Shown here: positions 6,465 to 13,638 of the stretch, in pieces
How the letters are laid out: each line of letters opens with the position of its first letter
How positions within the stretch are numbered: position 1 is the first letter of the stretch
Source: CAZOYN01 sp964584135
GTDB lineage: Bacteria > Patescibacteriota > Saccharimonadia > Saccharimonadales > UBA4665
Direction: 5' to 3'
Assembly: GCA_964584135.1 (NCBI GenBank)
Contig: CAZOYN010000018.1
Span: 1-14,497 of the forward strand
DNA length: 14,497 nt
Notes under the pieces: model-generated
The model's database searches: none
What the model was told of the DNA's origin: nothing
The model's input: the letters and a program-made list of their open reading frames with translations, nothing else
Position numbers and translations under genes: made by a program

Positions 6465-9400
6465 ATATGTGTCCGTCGAGTAGGTCTTGTTCGAATTGCT
6501 GCACGCCGCGGAAGTTGGCGGGGTACTTGCTAGTATCCGGAAAATCTAAATTAAATATGTGTTGCCAAATGACGCCGATAAGCTGGCCAAAGCGTTGTAG
6601 CTCGTTGGCGTCGAAGGAAAGTTCCAGGTTCGGCGCCAGTTTGCCCTGTTCGTCTGGCTCCACAAACTCCAGTGCGCCAGCCGTAACAGTAACTTTGCCG
6701 CTATAGCTGGCCGAACTTTCTACCAGCAGTTTGTAAAATAACAATTGTTGCCGGTATTTGTGCAGTTTAAGTTTTTCATAGTCGTCCTTGCCCTGCCACG
6801 CTATGGCGGGCTTGCCAGTCTTAAAGTCAATGACGACCATGCTGCCCGGGCCTTGGTTATGTAGCTTATCGACCTTGCCGCTTAATCGGGCGCCGGCTAC
6901 CACCACGCCTTCGTTATTAAAACCGCGCTCCACCAGGTCGGCTGGCGTAAATGCCCCGGCCCGCTGCTTAAAGTAAAGCTGGAGGGCTGACTTGCCGCGC
7001 TCATCTAACTTTTGCCAGTCTAACTTTTGCAAATGTTTACGTACCAACATATCCGAAAAATACATTTGGATTTGTTTGATGGCTGGCAGCTGGCCATTAT
7101 TGCGCAGTTCAAGTTGCGCCCACTGCAGCGTTTTATGTATGGCATCACCGTAGGCAGCGGCCGGTGTGGGAGCCTCCGGAAAACGCAATAAGTTGTGCAG
7201 CAGGAAGAAGTGCGGGCCAGCGTTGGCCACATCAATAAAGTTATTTAAGTGCGTGACGCTGAGCTTATAGTTGGCCAGGATTGGCTCAAACAGTGTTGGT
7301 TTGTCGGCAATAATCTGCCGGAAGCGGTAGGCCCAGTCGGTGGCCAGAATTTCGACTGCCCGGGTAGTCGTGGGCTTTTCGATTGGCAGCGATCTAAAAT
7401 GGCTGTTTTCGCTGATGTAGCTGAGTCCGGGCGAAAGTTTATTATCTAAGCTATGTGTATAACTGGTAATATGCAAGGTGTGCTTGGCGCGGGTTAAGGC
7501 AACGAATAATAGCCGAAGTTTGTCGTTGTCACCATCGCTGGTCGGCGCCAGCGGCAGGTTTTTGGGCAGGCTAAGGCTGGAGCTGCGGCTACGCGTGGTT
7601 GGGCCCCACACTTCGTCCTGGGCGTTAATGATAAAGACCACGCCAAACTCTAGGCCCTTGGCTTTGTAAGCTGTCATAACCTGCACGGCGTTGGTGGTTT
7701 GGGTGTGCGGGTTGGTGTCGACGATCTTAACCTTGGCTTGCTCGTGCAGCTCGGCAAAAGTGACTAAATCTTTAATGTAGAGTGTTTTATTGGGCTGCCA
7801 TTGCCGCAGCTGTTGGCGCAGAGTTGATAGCTGGCCGAGTAGTGTTAAATAGCTGTCGGTGTTTTGTTCATAACGTTCCTGACTAAAGTAAAACTCACGC
7901 ATTGGTGATACAAATTTGTACAATTTCTTTTTGGCCGGTTGCTCCAGTACGTCGTACTCATTATCAAAACCATCCAGCAGGCCACCCAGTAAGTGGTCGA
8001 GCATGTATTCCATGGGTTCAGTGGTGCTTTGGCGCGCCAAGCCCACAAACCACTGCGCAACCTTTTTTATATTGGTATTTTTGTGCGCCGTTGCGGCCTC
8101 CAACCAGTAGCGGTGTTGGTGGTAGCAGTCCAGACTTAGTTGCACGAGCTCGTCAGCCGGCAGCTGCCAGAAATTAAAGCCCAGCACCTGGCTCAGCAGC
8201 TCATTGACTTGGTCCTGACGATTGTCAGTAATAGCCACGATCAGCCTGGCCATAGTCAGCAACTGGACAATGACGGGCGATTCCAGTATGTCTTCACGGC
8301 GCTCGTAAGCCACTGCAATATGACGGGCGCCAAGATATGGCATCAGTCGTTCCAAATAACGGTGACGGGGTGCCAGAACAGCGATATCTTCTGGCTGGAC
8401 GCCCTCAGCAATGCGCTTCTCGATTTGCTCGGCCACCCAGTCGTATTGCGCCAGTTCGCTCGGAAACACCGAGTGCTGCAGGCCGCCGTCTTTGTGCGTG
8501 GCACGGGCTGCGAGTTGCTTGTGGGCGTCGGGTAAAATTGACACCAAACGATCGGTTACCTGTTCGGCCACACTAAAACTGGCCTCCAAAATGCGCGGCG
8601 TGGAGCGGTAGTTATCCTGGAGTGTAATAATCGTCGGCCGGCGGTATTGCCTGGCAAAGGCTACCATATTTGACACTTCGGCACCCTGGAAAGCATAGAT
8701 GGCTTGGTCGTCGTCGCCAACGGCCATAATGTTCGGCCGTCCTTCGTATAGCGGGTTGTCGCCCAGGGCAGTTAGCATCCGTAACTGGGCTTTGTTGGTA
8801 TCTTGGAATTCATCAACCAGAACGTACTGGTAACGCTCCTGCAGATTGAGCCGCAGCTCGTCATTTTGCTCGATAGCGTGCACCACCTCGACGATCATGT
8901 CGTCAAAATCATACAACCCCTGCTCTGCCATGCTGTCCAGTAAAGATTGGTAGACATTGGCTACGGCATGCATTTTGCGTAGGCTGCGCCCCGAATCTTT
9001 AAAGACGTGCTGGCCACTCGCATCTTTTTGGCACCAAGCATTACGCCAGGCAGTAATTCGCGGCGCAAAACGGCTGGCGGGATCAGTGCTGGCAATGGCT
9101 GCCTCCAGTTCAGTGGCGCAGACCCGGGCGTAGTCTGGGAAGCCAAAGTAACTTCGGTCGGTCACGTGCTCCTGTACGGCTGCCAGAAAGCGTTCATATT
9201 CAGACAATAATTTACTGGTTGGCGACTTGGCAAACGTCTCGGCCAAGTCTTTGGCCACAGCTTCCATAAACTCTTGGTTAGCGGTAATTACTTGATGTAG
9301 CTCGGCTGGTGTCAGAGCATTTTGTTTGAGCCAGCTAATGACTTCCAACGTATCTTTTAGGAAGATAAAATCATCACCGACGCGCGCGCTCAGCGGATTG

Positions 9401-9777
9401 CTGTGGGGCAACTGCTCAAAGATCTGGCGGAGTAAGTCATAGCGGCCCAGCTCGTCGATGTGCTGCAACAGTTGGCGCTTGGTGAAGTAGTCGCCGTACT
9501 GGCTGATAACTTCGCCGCCAAAGCTGTGAAAAGTGTGGATGCTGACGTGGTAGGCTGACTGGCCGATAACGGTTTCCAGACGTTCGCGCATGTTCCGGGC
9601 GGCGTTGTCGGTGAAGGTTAAACACAGGATGTTGGCCGGTGACGTATCGGTTTGCTTAATAATATTGGCGACGCGCTGGCTCAGTAACTGCGTTTTACCA
9701 GTACCCGGACCGGCAATAACCAGCACCGGCCCGTCAATGGCCTCAATAGCTTGTTTTTGCGCTACGTTTAAGTCCAT
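6463..9777 (-). CDS. UvrD/PcrA-type superfamily 1 helicase fused to RecB-family nuclease
   Basis: Probable ATP-dependent 3'-5' DNA helicase-nuclease for double-strand break processing. Seen: 1104 residues, intact. Helicase motifs in order: Walker A GPGTGKT (23-29), LTFTDNAARNMRERL (53-67), Walker B VDEFQD (321-326), GDDDQAIYAFQGA (354-366), LQDNYRST (386-393), VMTAYKAKGLEF (700-711), LRLLFVALTRAK (754-765). The C-terminus is a PD-(D/E)XK nuclease: YGDAIHKTL with His881, GKVD with Asp970, IDFKTGK with Asp984 and Lys986, and QLLFY with Gln1011 and Tyr1015, so it should be active. The four cysteines of an AddB/Cas4-type iron-sulphur cluster are absent. This one-chain layout resembles mycobacterial AdnA/AdnB more than PcrA (about 720 residues). 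Start ATG 9777 is 24 bp downstream of the stop of the transposase-type operon; TACAAT 6 nt before it suggests its own leaderless promoter. Confidence 0.93.
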   Translation of the reverse strand: MDLNVAQKQAIEAIDGPVLVIAGPGTGKTQLLSQRVANIIKQTDTSPANILCLTFTDNAARNMRERLETVIGQSAYHVSIHTFHSFGGEVISQYGDYFTKRQLLQHIDELGRYDLLRQIFEQLPHSNPLSARVGDDFIFLKDTLEVISWLKQNALTPAELHQVITANQEFMEAVAKDLAETFAKSPTSKLLSEYERFLAAVQEHVTDRSYFGFPDYARVCATELEAAIASTDPASRFAPRITAWRNAWCQKDASGQHVFKDSGRSLRKMHAVANVYQSLLDSMAEQGLYDFDDMIVEVVHAIEQNDELRLNLQERYQYVLVDEFQDTNKAQLRMLTALGDNPLYEGRPNIMAVGDDDQAIYAFQGAEVSNMVAFARQYRRPTIITLQDNYRSTPRILEASFSVAEQVTDRLVSILPDAHKQLAARATHKDGGLQHSVFPSELAQYDWVAEQIEKRIAEGVQPEDIAVLAPRHRYLERLMPYLGARHIAVAYERREDILESPVIVQLLTMARLIVAITDNRQDQVNELLSQVLGFNFWQLPADELVQLSLDCYHQHRYWLEAATAHKNTNIKKVAQWFVGLARQSTTEPMEYMLDHLLGGLLDGFDNEYDVLEQPAKKKLYKFVSPMREFYFSQERYEQNTDSYLTLLGQLSTLRQQLRQWQPNKTLYIKDLVTFAELHEQAKVKIVDTNPHTQTTNAVQVMTAYKAKGLEFGVVFIINAQDEVWGPTTRSRSSSLSLPKNLPLAPTSDGDNDKLRLLFVALTRAKHTLHITSYTHSLDNKLSPGLSYISENSHFRSLPIEKPTTTRAVEILATDWAYRFRQIIADKPTLFEPILANYKLSVTHLNNFIDVANAGPHFFLLHNLLRFPEAPTPAAAYGDAIHKTLQWAQLELRNNGQLPAIKQIQMYFSDMLVRKHLQKLDWQKLDERGKSALQLYFKQRAGAFTPADLVERGFNNEGVVVAGARLSGKVDKLHNQGPGSMVVIDFKTGKPAIAWQGKDDYEKLKLHKYRQQLLFYKLLVESSASYSGKVTVTAGALEFVEPDEQGKLAPNLELSFDANELQRFGQLIGVIWQHIFNLDFPDTSKYPANFRGVQQFEQDLLDGHI

Positions 9778-9783
9778 AACCCT

Positions 9784-9789
9784 ATTGTA
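9784..9789 (-). promoter_or_regulatory. -10 box of the helicase-nuclease gene, leaderless
   Basis: Minus-strand TACAAT (five of six matches to TATAAT) ends 6 nt before the ATG at 9777, so the first transcribed base would be at or next to the A of the start codon. No good -35 is visible 17 nt upstream. AGGG between the box and ATG is too close to act as a ribosome site. The gene may also be read through from the upstream operon. Confidence 0.4.
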
Positions 9790-9801
9790 AGGCGCAGGTT
9801 A

Positions 9802-10173
9802 CTAGTAAGAAAGTATATCTAGCATGAGATCAATCGCTGCATCGTCAATCAGGAAATCCATGACCGTTTCTAAGAGCATCACCCTGTATTCGTCTAACAG
9901 AGCATTGAGTTCATCATAATATCCTACCTCTAGCTCACTTTTGCCATTCAATAGGTCGCCCTGAACCTCATACTTGGCACGTAAATCCGCCACCTTATCA
10001 GCATACTCAGCCATAACATCGTCAATTGCTTCGGTGCCTCCACCCGAGCCATCGACCGCTGCCATACCCCAGGTTCTTGCTAATTGTAATGAGCCTCTCA
10101 AAATCCGTGGATCGTTTATGAGGATAGCTTTGTCGGCTGGATAGCGAAAAACTTTATCTTTCGGTATATTCAT
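9802..10173 (-). CDS. unknown 123-aa acidic protein downstream of istB
   Basis: I do not recognise it. Seen: its ATG overlaps the istB stop as ATGA (10170-10173), with GGGAG 6 nt upstream inside istB, so it is almost surely co-translated with istB. The protein is acidic and probably helical: a short N-terminal part (MNIPKDKVFRYPADKAILIN), a Gly-rich turn (DGSGGG), a heptad-like helix (DDVMAEYADKVADLRAKYE) and a hydrophobic acidic end (VMDFLIDDAAIDLMLDIL). No membrane segment, signal peptide or DNA-binding motif is evident. IS21 elements normally carry only istA and istB, so this is either a passenger or accessory protein of the transposition unit or the first chromosomal gene past its end. 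It is the last gene before the helicase. Confidence 0.7.
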   Translation of the reverse strand: MNIPKDKVFRYPADKAILINDPRILRGSLQLARTWGMAAVDGSGGGTEAIDDVMAEYADKVADLRAKYEVQGDLLNGKSELEVGYYDELNALLDEYRVMLLETVMDFLIDDAAIDLMLDILSY

Positions 10174-11087
10174 GACTTGCTCCCAACGAGTGATTTACGG
10201 TGTTTACTGATTAATCTTTTGGGGAATAGCAAACCGGGCTTTGTGGCATTTTCTGACGAGGGGACCAATTGCTGATCAGCATCAAGGGCCGTTCCATCAG
10301 TAGCTAATTCTGGAATTTTAGTTACGCGCCGTGACGAACCTACAATATTAATTGTGATTGTTCGCCCGTCCTCGAATAGACGGTCAAGGATTGCTGGCGT
10401 GTTCTCCGGTTTGCCAAAAATGTCCCAAATCTTCGGATTTTTATTGCTCGTAATTATTGTAGAGAGTCTACTTTCGCAGCGCTCCTTCAGTACTTTAAAC
10501 AAGAATTCACCAGCTTCAGGATCGGATGTGAAGTAATCAATATCATCGAGGATCAACAGCTTGGGTGCAATATAGGACCGATGTAAACGAATGAGGCTTA
10601 GGTCATCGGCTTTATGTACGGCGTCAATGAACTCGTTAAGCCTCGTGAAACGTACTTCACGGCCCGAGTCAATAGCTTTTAAACCCAAGGCATTGGCTAA
10701 GAATGTTTTGCCAACGCCAGGAGGCCCAAGAAAGATCACGTTCTGGCCTTCGTCAATAAACCGGCAGGCTCCCAGCTCTTTAATAAGGACTGGGTCAATG
10801 GAAGGATGCCAGGAGGGAACGAATTCCTCGAGCGATTTGGTGTCTTTTGGTAGCTTAGATTGAATCAATGAACGGCTTTTGCGGCCCTCTTCTTTCTGGG
10901 CGAATTCGTGCTGTAAAAGCTTTATTAAATAGTCGTAATCCGTGCCATGGGCTTGCCTATTTTTCTCTGCAAAAAACTGGTACGAACTAGCTATGCCATA
11001 AAGCCCCAGCTCCTTTAATGCTTTTTGTATTTGCTCTAACTGTTCACCTTCTGGGAATACCCATTTGCCCTCTTTCTTCTTACCCAT
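10170..11087 (-). CDS. istB: IS21-type IstB, AAA+ ATPase helper of transposition
   Basis: IstB is a DnaA/MuB-like AAA+ protein that binds target DNA and directs and stimulates the IstA transposase. Seen: 305 residues. The N-terminal helical domain is followed by Walker A GPPGVGKT (121-128), Walker B LLILDDID (177-184), sensor-1 ITSN (212-215) and AILDRLFED with the likely Arg finger Arg236. The catalytic part ends near residue 255; about 50 further residues form a basic, Ser/Lys-rich tail (FPKRLISKHRKSLVGSKS). The family is usually about 250 residues, so the tail is extra. Start: ATG 11087 has a perfect AAGGAGG (11097-11103) 9 nt upstream and shares one base with the istA stop (TAATG), the classic IS21 arrangement. 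Confidence 0.93.
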   Translation of the reverse strand: MGKKKEGKWVFPEGEQLEQIQKALKELGLYGIASSYQFFAEKNRQAHGTDYDYLIKLLQHEFAQKEEGRKSRSLIQSKLPKDTKSLEEFVPSWHPSIDPVLIKELGACRFIDEGQNVIFLGPPGVGKTFLANALGLKAIDSGREVRFTRLNEFIDAVHKADDLSLIRLHRSYIAPKLLILDDIDYFTSDPEAGEFLFKVLKERCESRLSTIITSNKNPKIWDIFGKPENTPAILDRLFEDGRTITINIVGSSRRVTKIPELATDGTALDADQQLVPSSENATKPGLLFPKRLISKHRKSLVGSKS

Positions 11088-12304
11088 TATGCTAATCCTC
11101 CTTCTGCTGAAGCCACGGCGATACCATAGTAATCAAGATCTCGGGCAGCTACTGTTATATCATATGGTTTTGGCTGTTTTTGTTTCGGCGTAGGCTGAGC
11201 CGCTGGCGGATGTTTTTTCTTATCGTCAAACACCGTCACCCAGCTATGCTTTTTGGTGGGTACGGGCACCGTGGCAATGAGCTCACTGTTACGGTAGATT
11301 TCAAGTAGCGGTAGCCCATGATCATCTACTTCTCGAACCTCAAGTTTTAACAGAGCAAAAGCCTGGCCAAGTTGGTAAGTGATGCCGCCATGATTCAGCA
11401 GCCCATACTGTGTCGTATGGTATATGCGGAGTGTCGAAGCTTGGTACGGTGGCATATTCGTCGGGAAAGCAAGAAAGGGTTTCTCTTGTAGCCAGCGCTC
11501 AATTGGCTGCTCACCTGTCGACCCGTGAATGCGCTGCTGAGCATGCTCATCCAGCCACTTCTTTAGATTGCTATTAAGCTGTTCGAGTGTGGTGTTAACG
11601 TTGGGTCTGCAACGTACAAAGTAGTTCCGTGCATACTTAATGCTTGCCTCGACCTTACCTTTAGCCTGCGGCCAATACGGTGGGCAGGCTATTGGCTCAA
11701 ACTGGTAGTAGCGAGCAAAATCCAAGAAGTTAACATTGTAATGAATCTTTTTGCTGCCGTCTGGCAATTTCTCTCGCCTGGTGACAACCGTCTTCATGTT
11801 GTCATAGATGATTGTCTGAGGAACCCCTAGCTTTTCGAAGGCGCGCATGTGACAGGCCTGTAAGGTTCGCTGATTTTGCCGTACCACAAACTCCATGTAC
11901 ATGGCACGACTCCAGGATAGAACATAGGAGAACAGATAGACTTTTTCTCGCCTTCCGCCAATACTTAATTCACCAAAATGTCCCCAGTCAACTTGTGCTT
12001 GAGCTCCTGGTAACGTCTCAACGTGTTGTAGCTGTCTTGCTGGCTGCAATTCTTGCCGGCGGCGACGTACATAGCGATTGAATAAGTGGTGGCTACCCTG
12101 AAATCCCTGTTGCTGGATGGCAAAGAACAGCTCGGTGAGATTCACTTTTCTGCGCGCGAGGTAGCTGTCCAGTAAAGCCTCAAAAGGTAACAACTCGTTT
12201 GGTATCTTTTCACCTTCGCTTAAGCTGCCCCACCTTTGAATGGTACGGCCGAGTCGCGTATATTTGTATTTAGTGGCCAAGCTTTTATTGGTTAGCCGCG
12301 CCAA
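11087..12304 (-). CDS. istA: IS21-type transposase IstA (DDE), short N-terminus, TTG start
   Basis: DNA strand-transfer transposase. Seen: 405 residues. The catalytic triad is intact: Asp106 (QAQVDWGHFG), Asp168 (IIYDNMKT) and Glu219 (GKVEASIKY), with 50 residues between the last two. A helix-turn-helix-like segment at about 44-82 (LLDSYLARRKVNLTELFFAIQQQGFQGSHHLF) precedes the core. A beta-barrel-like Mu-C region and a basic Pro/Lys tail follow. The first helix-turn-helix that usually opens IstA is not evident; the protein starts close to the second one. No ATG is available: the first start after the in-frame TAG (12305-12307) is the TTG directly next to it. Whether the TTG is used by reinitiation after the upstream 4-codon ORF, or the 5' end is decayed, cannot be settled here. 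Confidence 0.88.
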   Translation of the reverse strand: MARLTNKSLATKYKYTRLGRTIQRWGSLSEGEKIPNELLPFEALLDSYLARRKVNLTELFFAIQQQGFQGSHHLFNRYVRRRRQELQPARQLQHVETLPGAQAQVDWGHFGELSIGGRREKVYLFSYVLSWSRAMYMEFVVRQNQRTLQACHMRAFEKLGVPQTIIYDNMKTVVTRREKLPDGSKKIHYNVNFLDFARYYQFEPIACPPYWPQAKGKVEASIKYARNYFVRCRPNVNTTLEQLNSNLKKWLDEHAQQRIHGSTGEQPIERWLQEKPFLAFPTNMPPYQASTLRIYHTTQYGLLNHGGITYQLGQAFALLKLEVREVDDHGLPLLEIYRNSELIATVPVPTKKHSWVTVFDDKKKHPPAAQPTPKQKQPKPYDITVAARDLDYYGIAVASAEGGLA

Positions 12305-12383
12305 CTATTTAGTCGTCATAACCCACTCCAAAAATTAATGCACGCGGTTCTGTTCATGAATGTTTAGCATAGCCCACTCCTTT
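12305..12383 (-). promoter_or_regulatory. duplicated ribosome site/ATG leader in front of istA with two stopped mini-ORFs
   Basis: Reading the minus strand: GGAGTGGGCTATG (12380-12368) opens an 11-codon ORF (MLNIHEQNRVH, TAA at 12337-12335), and GGAGTGGGTTATG (12329-12317) opens a 4-codon ORF (MTTK, TAG at 12307-12305). The two 13-base units differ at one base. Both ATGs and the istA TTG are in one frame (spacings of 51 and 15 nt), so without the TAA and TAG this would be a continuous N-terminal extension of IstA. Possible readings are leader peptides that set istA level, or decay of the original istA start. Confidence 0.6.
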
Positions 12384-12385
12384 GT

Positions 12386-12976
12386 TTAATCGCTATAAAA
12401 TGTATCTTTGATCGCTTCAAATATTGCTTTGTACACTCTGGTATTTTCGCTGACCGGAAGTGACGGAAATGGCATAGTGGTTTGCGTATCTTTACTGGGA
12501 GGGTAGGAGAAAGATTCAATCGCCTGGAGCTCGTGAGTTTCCTGGGTGCTGTTCTGAACGTCAGGTTTTATGTCGGCTAATTGGCATAGCTTCTTAAAAG
12601 CTCTGATAGCTCGTTCTGCGAAACTCTTAGAGTGGGCAGGGTTGAATTGATTAAACCATCTTTTTAGGTCTTCGTTGCTTTGACCAAATGGAGCATTTGG
12701 ATAGAGTACGAAGAGATCTTTATACACTTCCTGTACGGCTTCTTGGAGCACTTTTTTACCCTCGGTCTTATAACGCGTTAATTTTGACGTCGGGGTATCA
12801 TCATCACGCAGGAATCCGAGTATTCTTAAGATAAGTCGTAACTCTGGGTCGTGACCTGAGTGGAATCCCGAATTTCTTAGGTAGCTGATACTAACTTGTT
12901 CGGGGATTGGAGCATCAAGTATGTGCTGAAATAATCGTTCCAGCGAAACGGTACTGTGCGATACCGGTATGTTCAT
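12386..12976 (-). CDS. DUF5343-like protein upstream of istA
   Basis: Function unknown. Seen: 196 residues from ATG 12976. The N-terminal half follows the DUF5343 pattern as I know it: a short beta lead (MNIPVSHSTVSLERLFQHIL), then PIPEQVSISYLRNSGFHSGHDPELRLILRILGFLRDDDTPTSKLTRYK, a winged-helix-like arrangement, then a helical stretch (KKVLQEAVQEVYKDLFVLYPNA). The C-terminal part is polar and Ser/Thr/Pro-rich (about 140-175). Start: the frame is open to ATG 13072, but ATG 12976 has GGGAGG 4 nt upstream and a good promoter lies inside the longer frame, so the short form is preferred. The gene is 81 bp from istA in the same direction, probably one transcript. DUF5343-type proteins are not a standard part of IS21, so this may be a regulator or accessory factor; the family match is from memory. 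Confidence 0.78.
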   Translation of the reverse strand: MNIPVSHSTVSLERLFQHILDAPIPEQVSISYLRNSGFHSGHDPELRLILRILGFLRDDDTPTSKLTRYKTEGKKVLQEAVQEVYKDLFVLYPNAPFGQSNEDLKRWFNQFNPAHSKSFAERAIRAFKKLCQLADIKPDVQNSTQETHELQAIESFSYPPSKDTQTTMPFPSLPVSENTRVYKAIFEAIKDTFYSD

Positions 12977-13031
12977 TACCCCTCCCGATAATTTCGTGAC
13001 GGCTGCGTGAGGCTCAGCACCTGGCCTTTCC

Positions 13032-13060
13032 AGTCTATACCCGACCTGTGTGGCGGTCAA
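13032..13060 (-). promoter_or_regulatory. sigma70-type promoter of the DUF5343-istA-istB operon
   Basis: On the minus strand: TTGACC (13060-13055, five of six), a 17-nt spacer, then TAGACT (13037-13032, four of six). Predicted start is near 13025, leaving a leader of about 49 nt that ends in GGGAGGGG just before ATG 12976. It lies inside the longer open frame starting at 13072, which argues against that start. Confidence 0.45.
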
Positions 13061-13173
13061 GAACTTGTCCACATGTTATTAGGCAATAGGCTATAAGTAT
13101 TACAGAACTCTAATATTGATAGCTTGTTAATAAAAATTCAGATTAGGAATTGCATTAGCACTATAAAACTGTC

Positions 13174-13286
13174 TGTAAACGAAAATAATAAATAGAAAAC
13201 AAATTTTTGATAAACAGGGTTTTTTACCCCTGTTATCGAAAGCTTAACTATAAGAGGTTAGGCTTTATTTATTATTTTCGTTTACA
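13174..13286. repeat. 113-bp unit bounded by perfect 21-bp inverted repeats
   Basis: TGTAAACGAAAATAATAAAT plus one more A (13174-13194) is the exact reverse complement of 13266-13286; the ends read TG...CA, as in many transposon termini. Inside are two hairpins: AACAGGG (13213-13219) with CCCTGTT (13228-13234) around a T-rich loop, and AGCTTAAC (13241-13248) with GTTAGGCT (13257-13264), which has one G-T pair. The unit is AT-rich and I see no gene in it. The flanks show no obvious target duplication. It could be the IS terminus with a folded inner repeat, a small non-autonomous element or a cruciform site. Between it and the operon promoter, 13061-13173 is AT-rich sequence in which I see nothing definite. 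Confidence 0.85.
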
Positions 13287-13432
13287 ACCTGACCGGTGTT
13301 CACTGGTCGTTCATTGGCCAAGTCGAACGTGGACAACGGAATCTGACGTTTCACAACTTGCTGAGGATCGCTGCGGCGACCCGCACTGATCCCGGCGAGT
13401 TGTTGAGGGGACTCAAGCCCCCGCGCGCCTAG
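13287..13432 (+). pseudogene. Xre-family HTH regulator, 3' fragment cut at the repeat junction
   Basis: Seen: frame 2, about 48 residues (NLTGVHWSFIGQVERGQRN, then LTFHNLLRIAAATRTDPGELLRGLKPPRA) to TAG at 13430-13432. The recognition helix GVHWSFIGQVERGQRN and the DPGELL end are hallmarks of Xre/Cro-type helix-turn-helix regulators of GC-rich actinobacteria. The N-terminal half of the domain is missing because the reading frame runs into the inverted repeat, with a stop at 13259. The gene was therefore broken exactly where the GC-rich segment begins. It is not functional as it stands. Confidence 0.75.
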
Positions 13433-13638
13433 GCGCGGCTGACGGGGTCAAGCAACTTGAGTCGTACCAGCGTGATCACGGCGACTTCAAGAATCGCTGT
13501 AAATAGGTGGATTTCACCGTTTGCCTTGCGTCGACTGTCAGTAGCAGGTAGCTTCCCCTGCCACGCGCTGTGAGCGACTTGGGACGGTCGTCGCGGCCAC
13601 GAAATCGGGGTGTCTTTCTAGCCGGGGGATTGGTTCTC
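13433..13638. other. GC-rich intergenic region with palindrome
   Basis: A 14-base perfect palindrome CGCGCCTAGGCGCG (13424-13437) straddles the regulator stop codon, and GGGG-ACTCAAG-CCCC precedes it, so this is probably the regulator's terminator region. The remainder to 13638 holds no gene I can support; long minus-strand open frames here are by-products of high GC. Confidence 0.45.

Larger units (their letters stand above)
10170..13286 (-). mobile_element. IS21-family element or derivative, left boundary not found
   Basis: istA and istB lie in IS21 order, and a candidate terminal repeat starting TG on the minus strand ends the region at 13286. The segment also holds the DUF5343-like gene and the stopped mini-ORFs. 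The matching end is not visible downstream of istB or next to the helicase gene, so the element may be one-ended, degenerate or fixed in the chromosome. The coordinates mark the supported core from the istB stop to the repeat; the real left end could include the 123-aa gene. Confidence 0.5.

Noticed and set aside
9786..9805. TGTAAGGCGCAGGTTACTAG as the other IS end
   Set aside because: Only the first five bases match TGTAAACGAAAATAATAAAT well; the rest does not align without several gaps, and the bases overlap the probable -10 box of the helicase gene.
12305..12307. TAG as a recoded sense codon in istA
   Set aside because: Other genes here use TAG and TAA as normal stops (mscL and the 132-aa gene end in TAG), and a TAA also closes the frame further upstream, so a recoded genetic code is not supported.
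12977..13072. N-terminal extension of the DUF5343-like protein from ATG 13072
   Set aside because: No ribosome site at 13072, no family similarity in the 32 extra residues, and a promoter with ideal spacing lies within it; ATG 12976 has GGGAGG upstream.
13174..13286. CRISPR array based on the repeated 20-mer
   Set aside because: Two of three copies are in opposite orientation, with spacings of 73 and about 1190 bases; no regular repeat-spacer pattern and no cas genes.
13207..13389. A 60-codon plus-strand ORF spanning the repeat junction
   Set aside because: It crosses from AT-rich repeat into GC-rich DNA. Frame 2 of the same DNA encodes a clear HTH fragment, so this frame is accidental.
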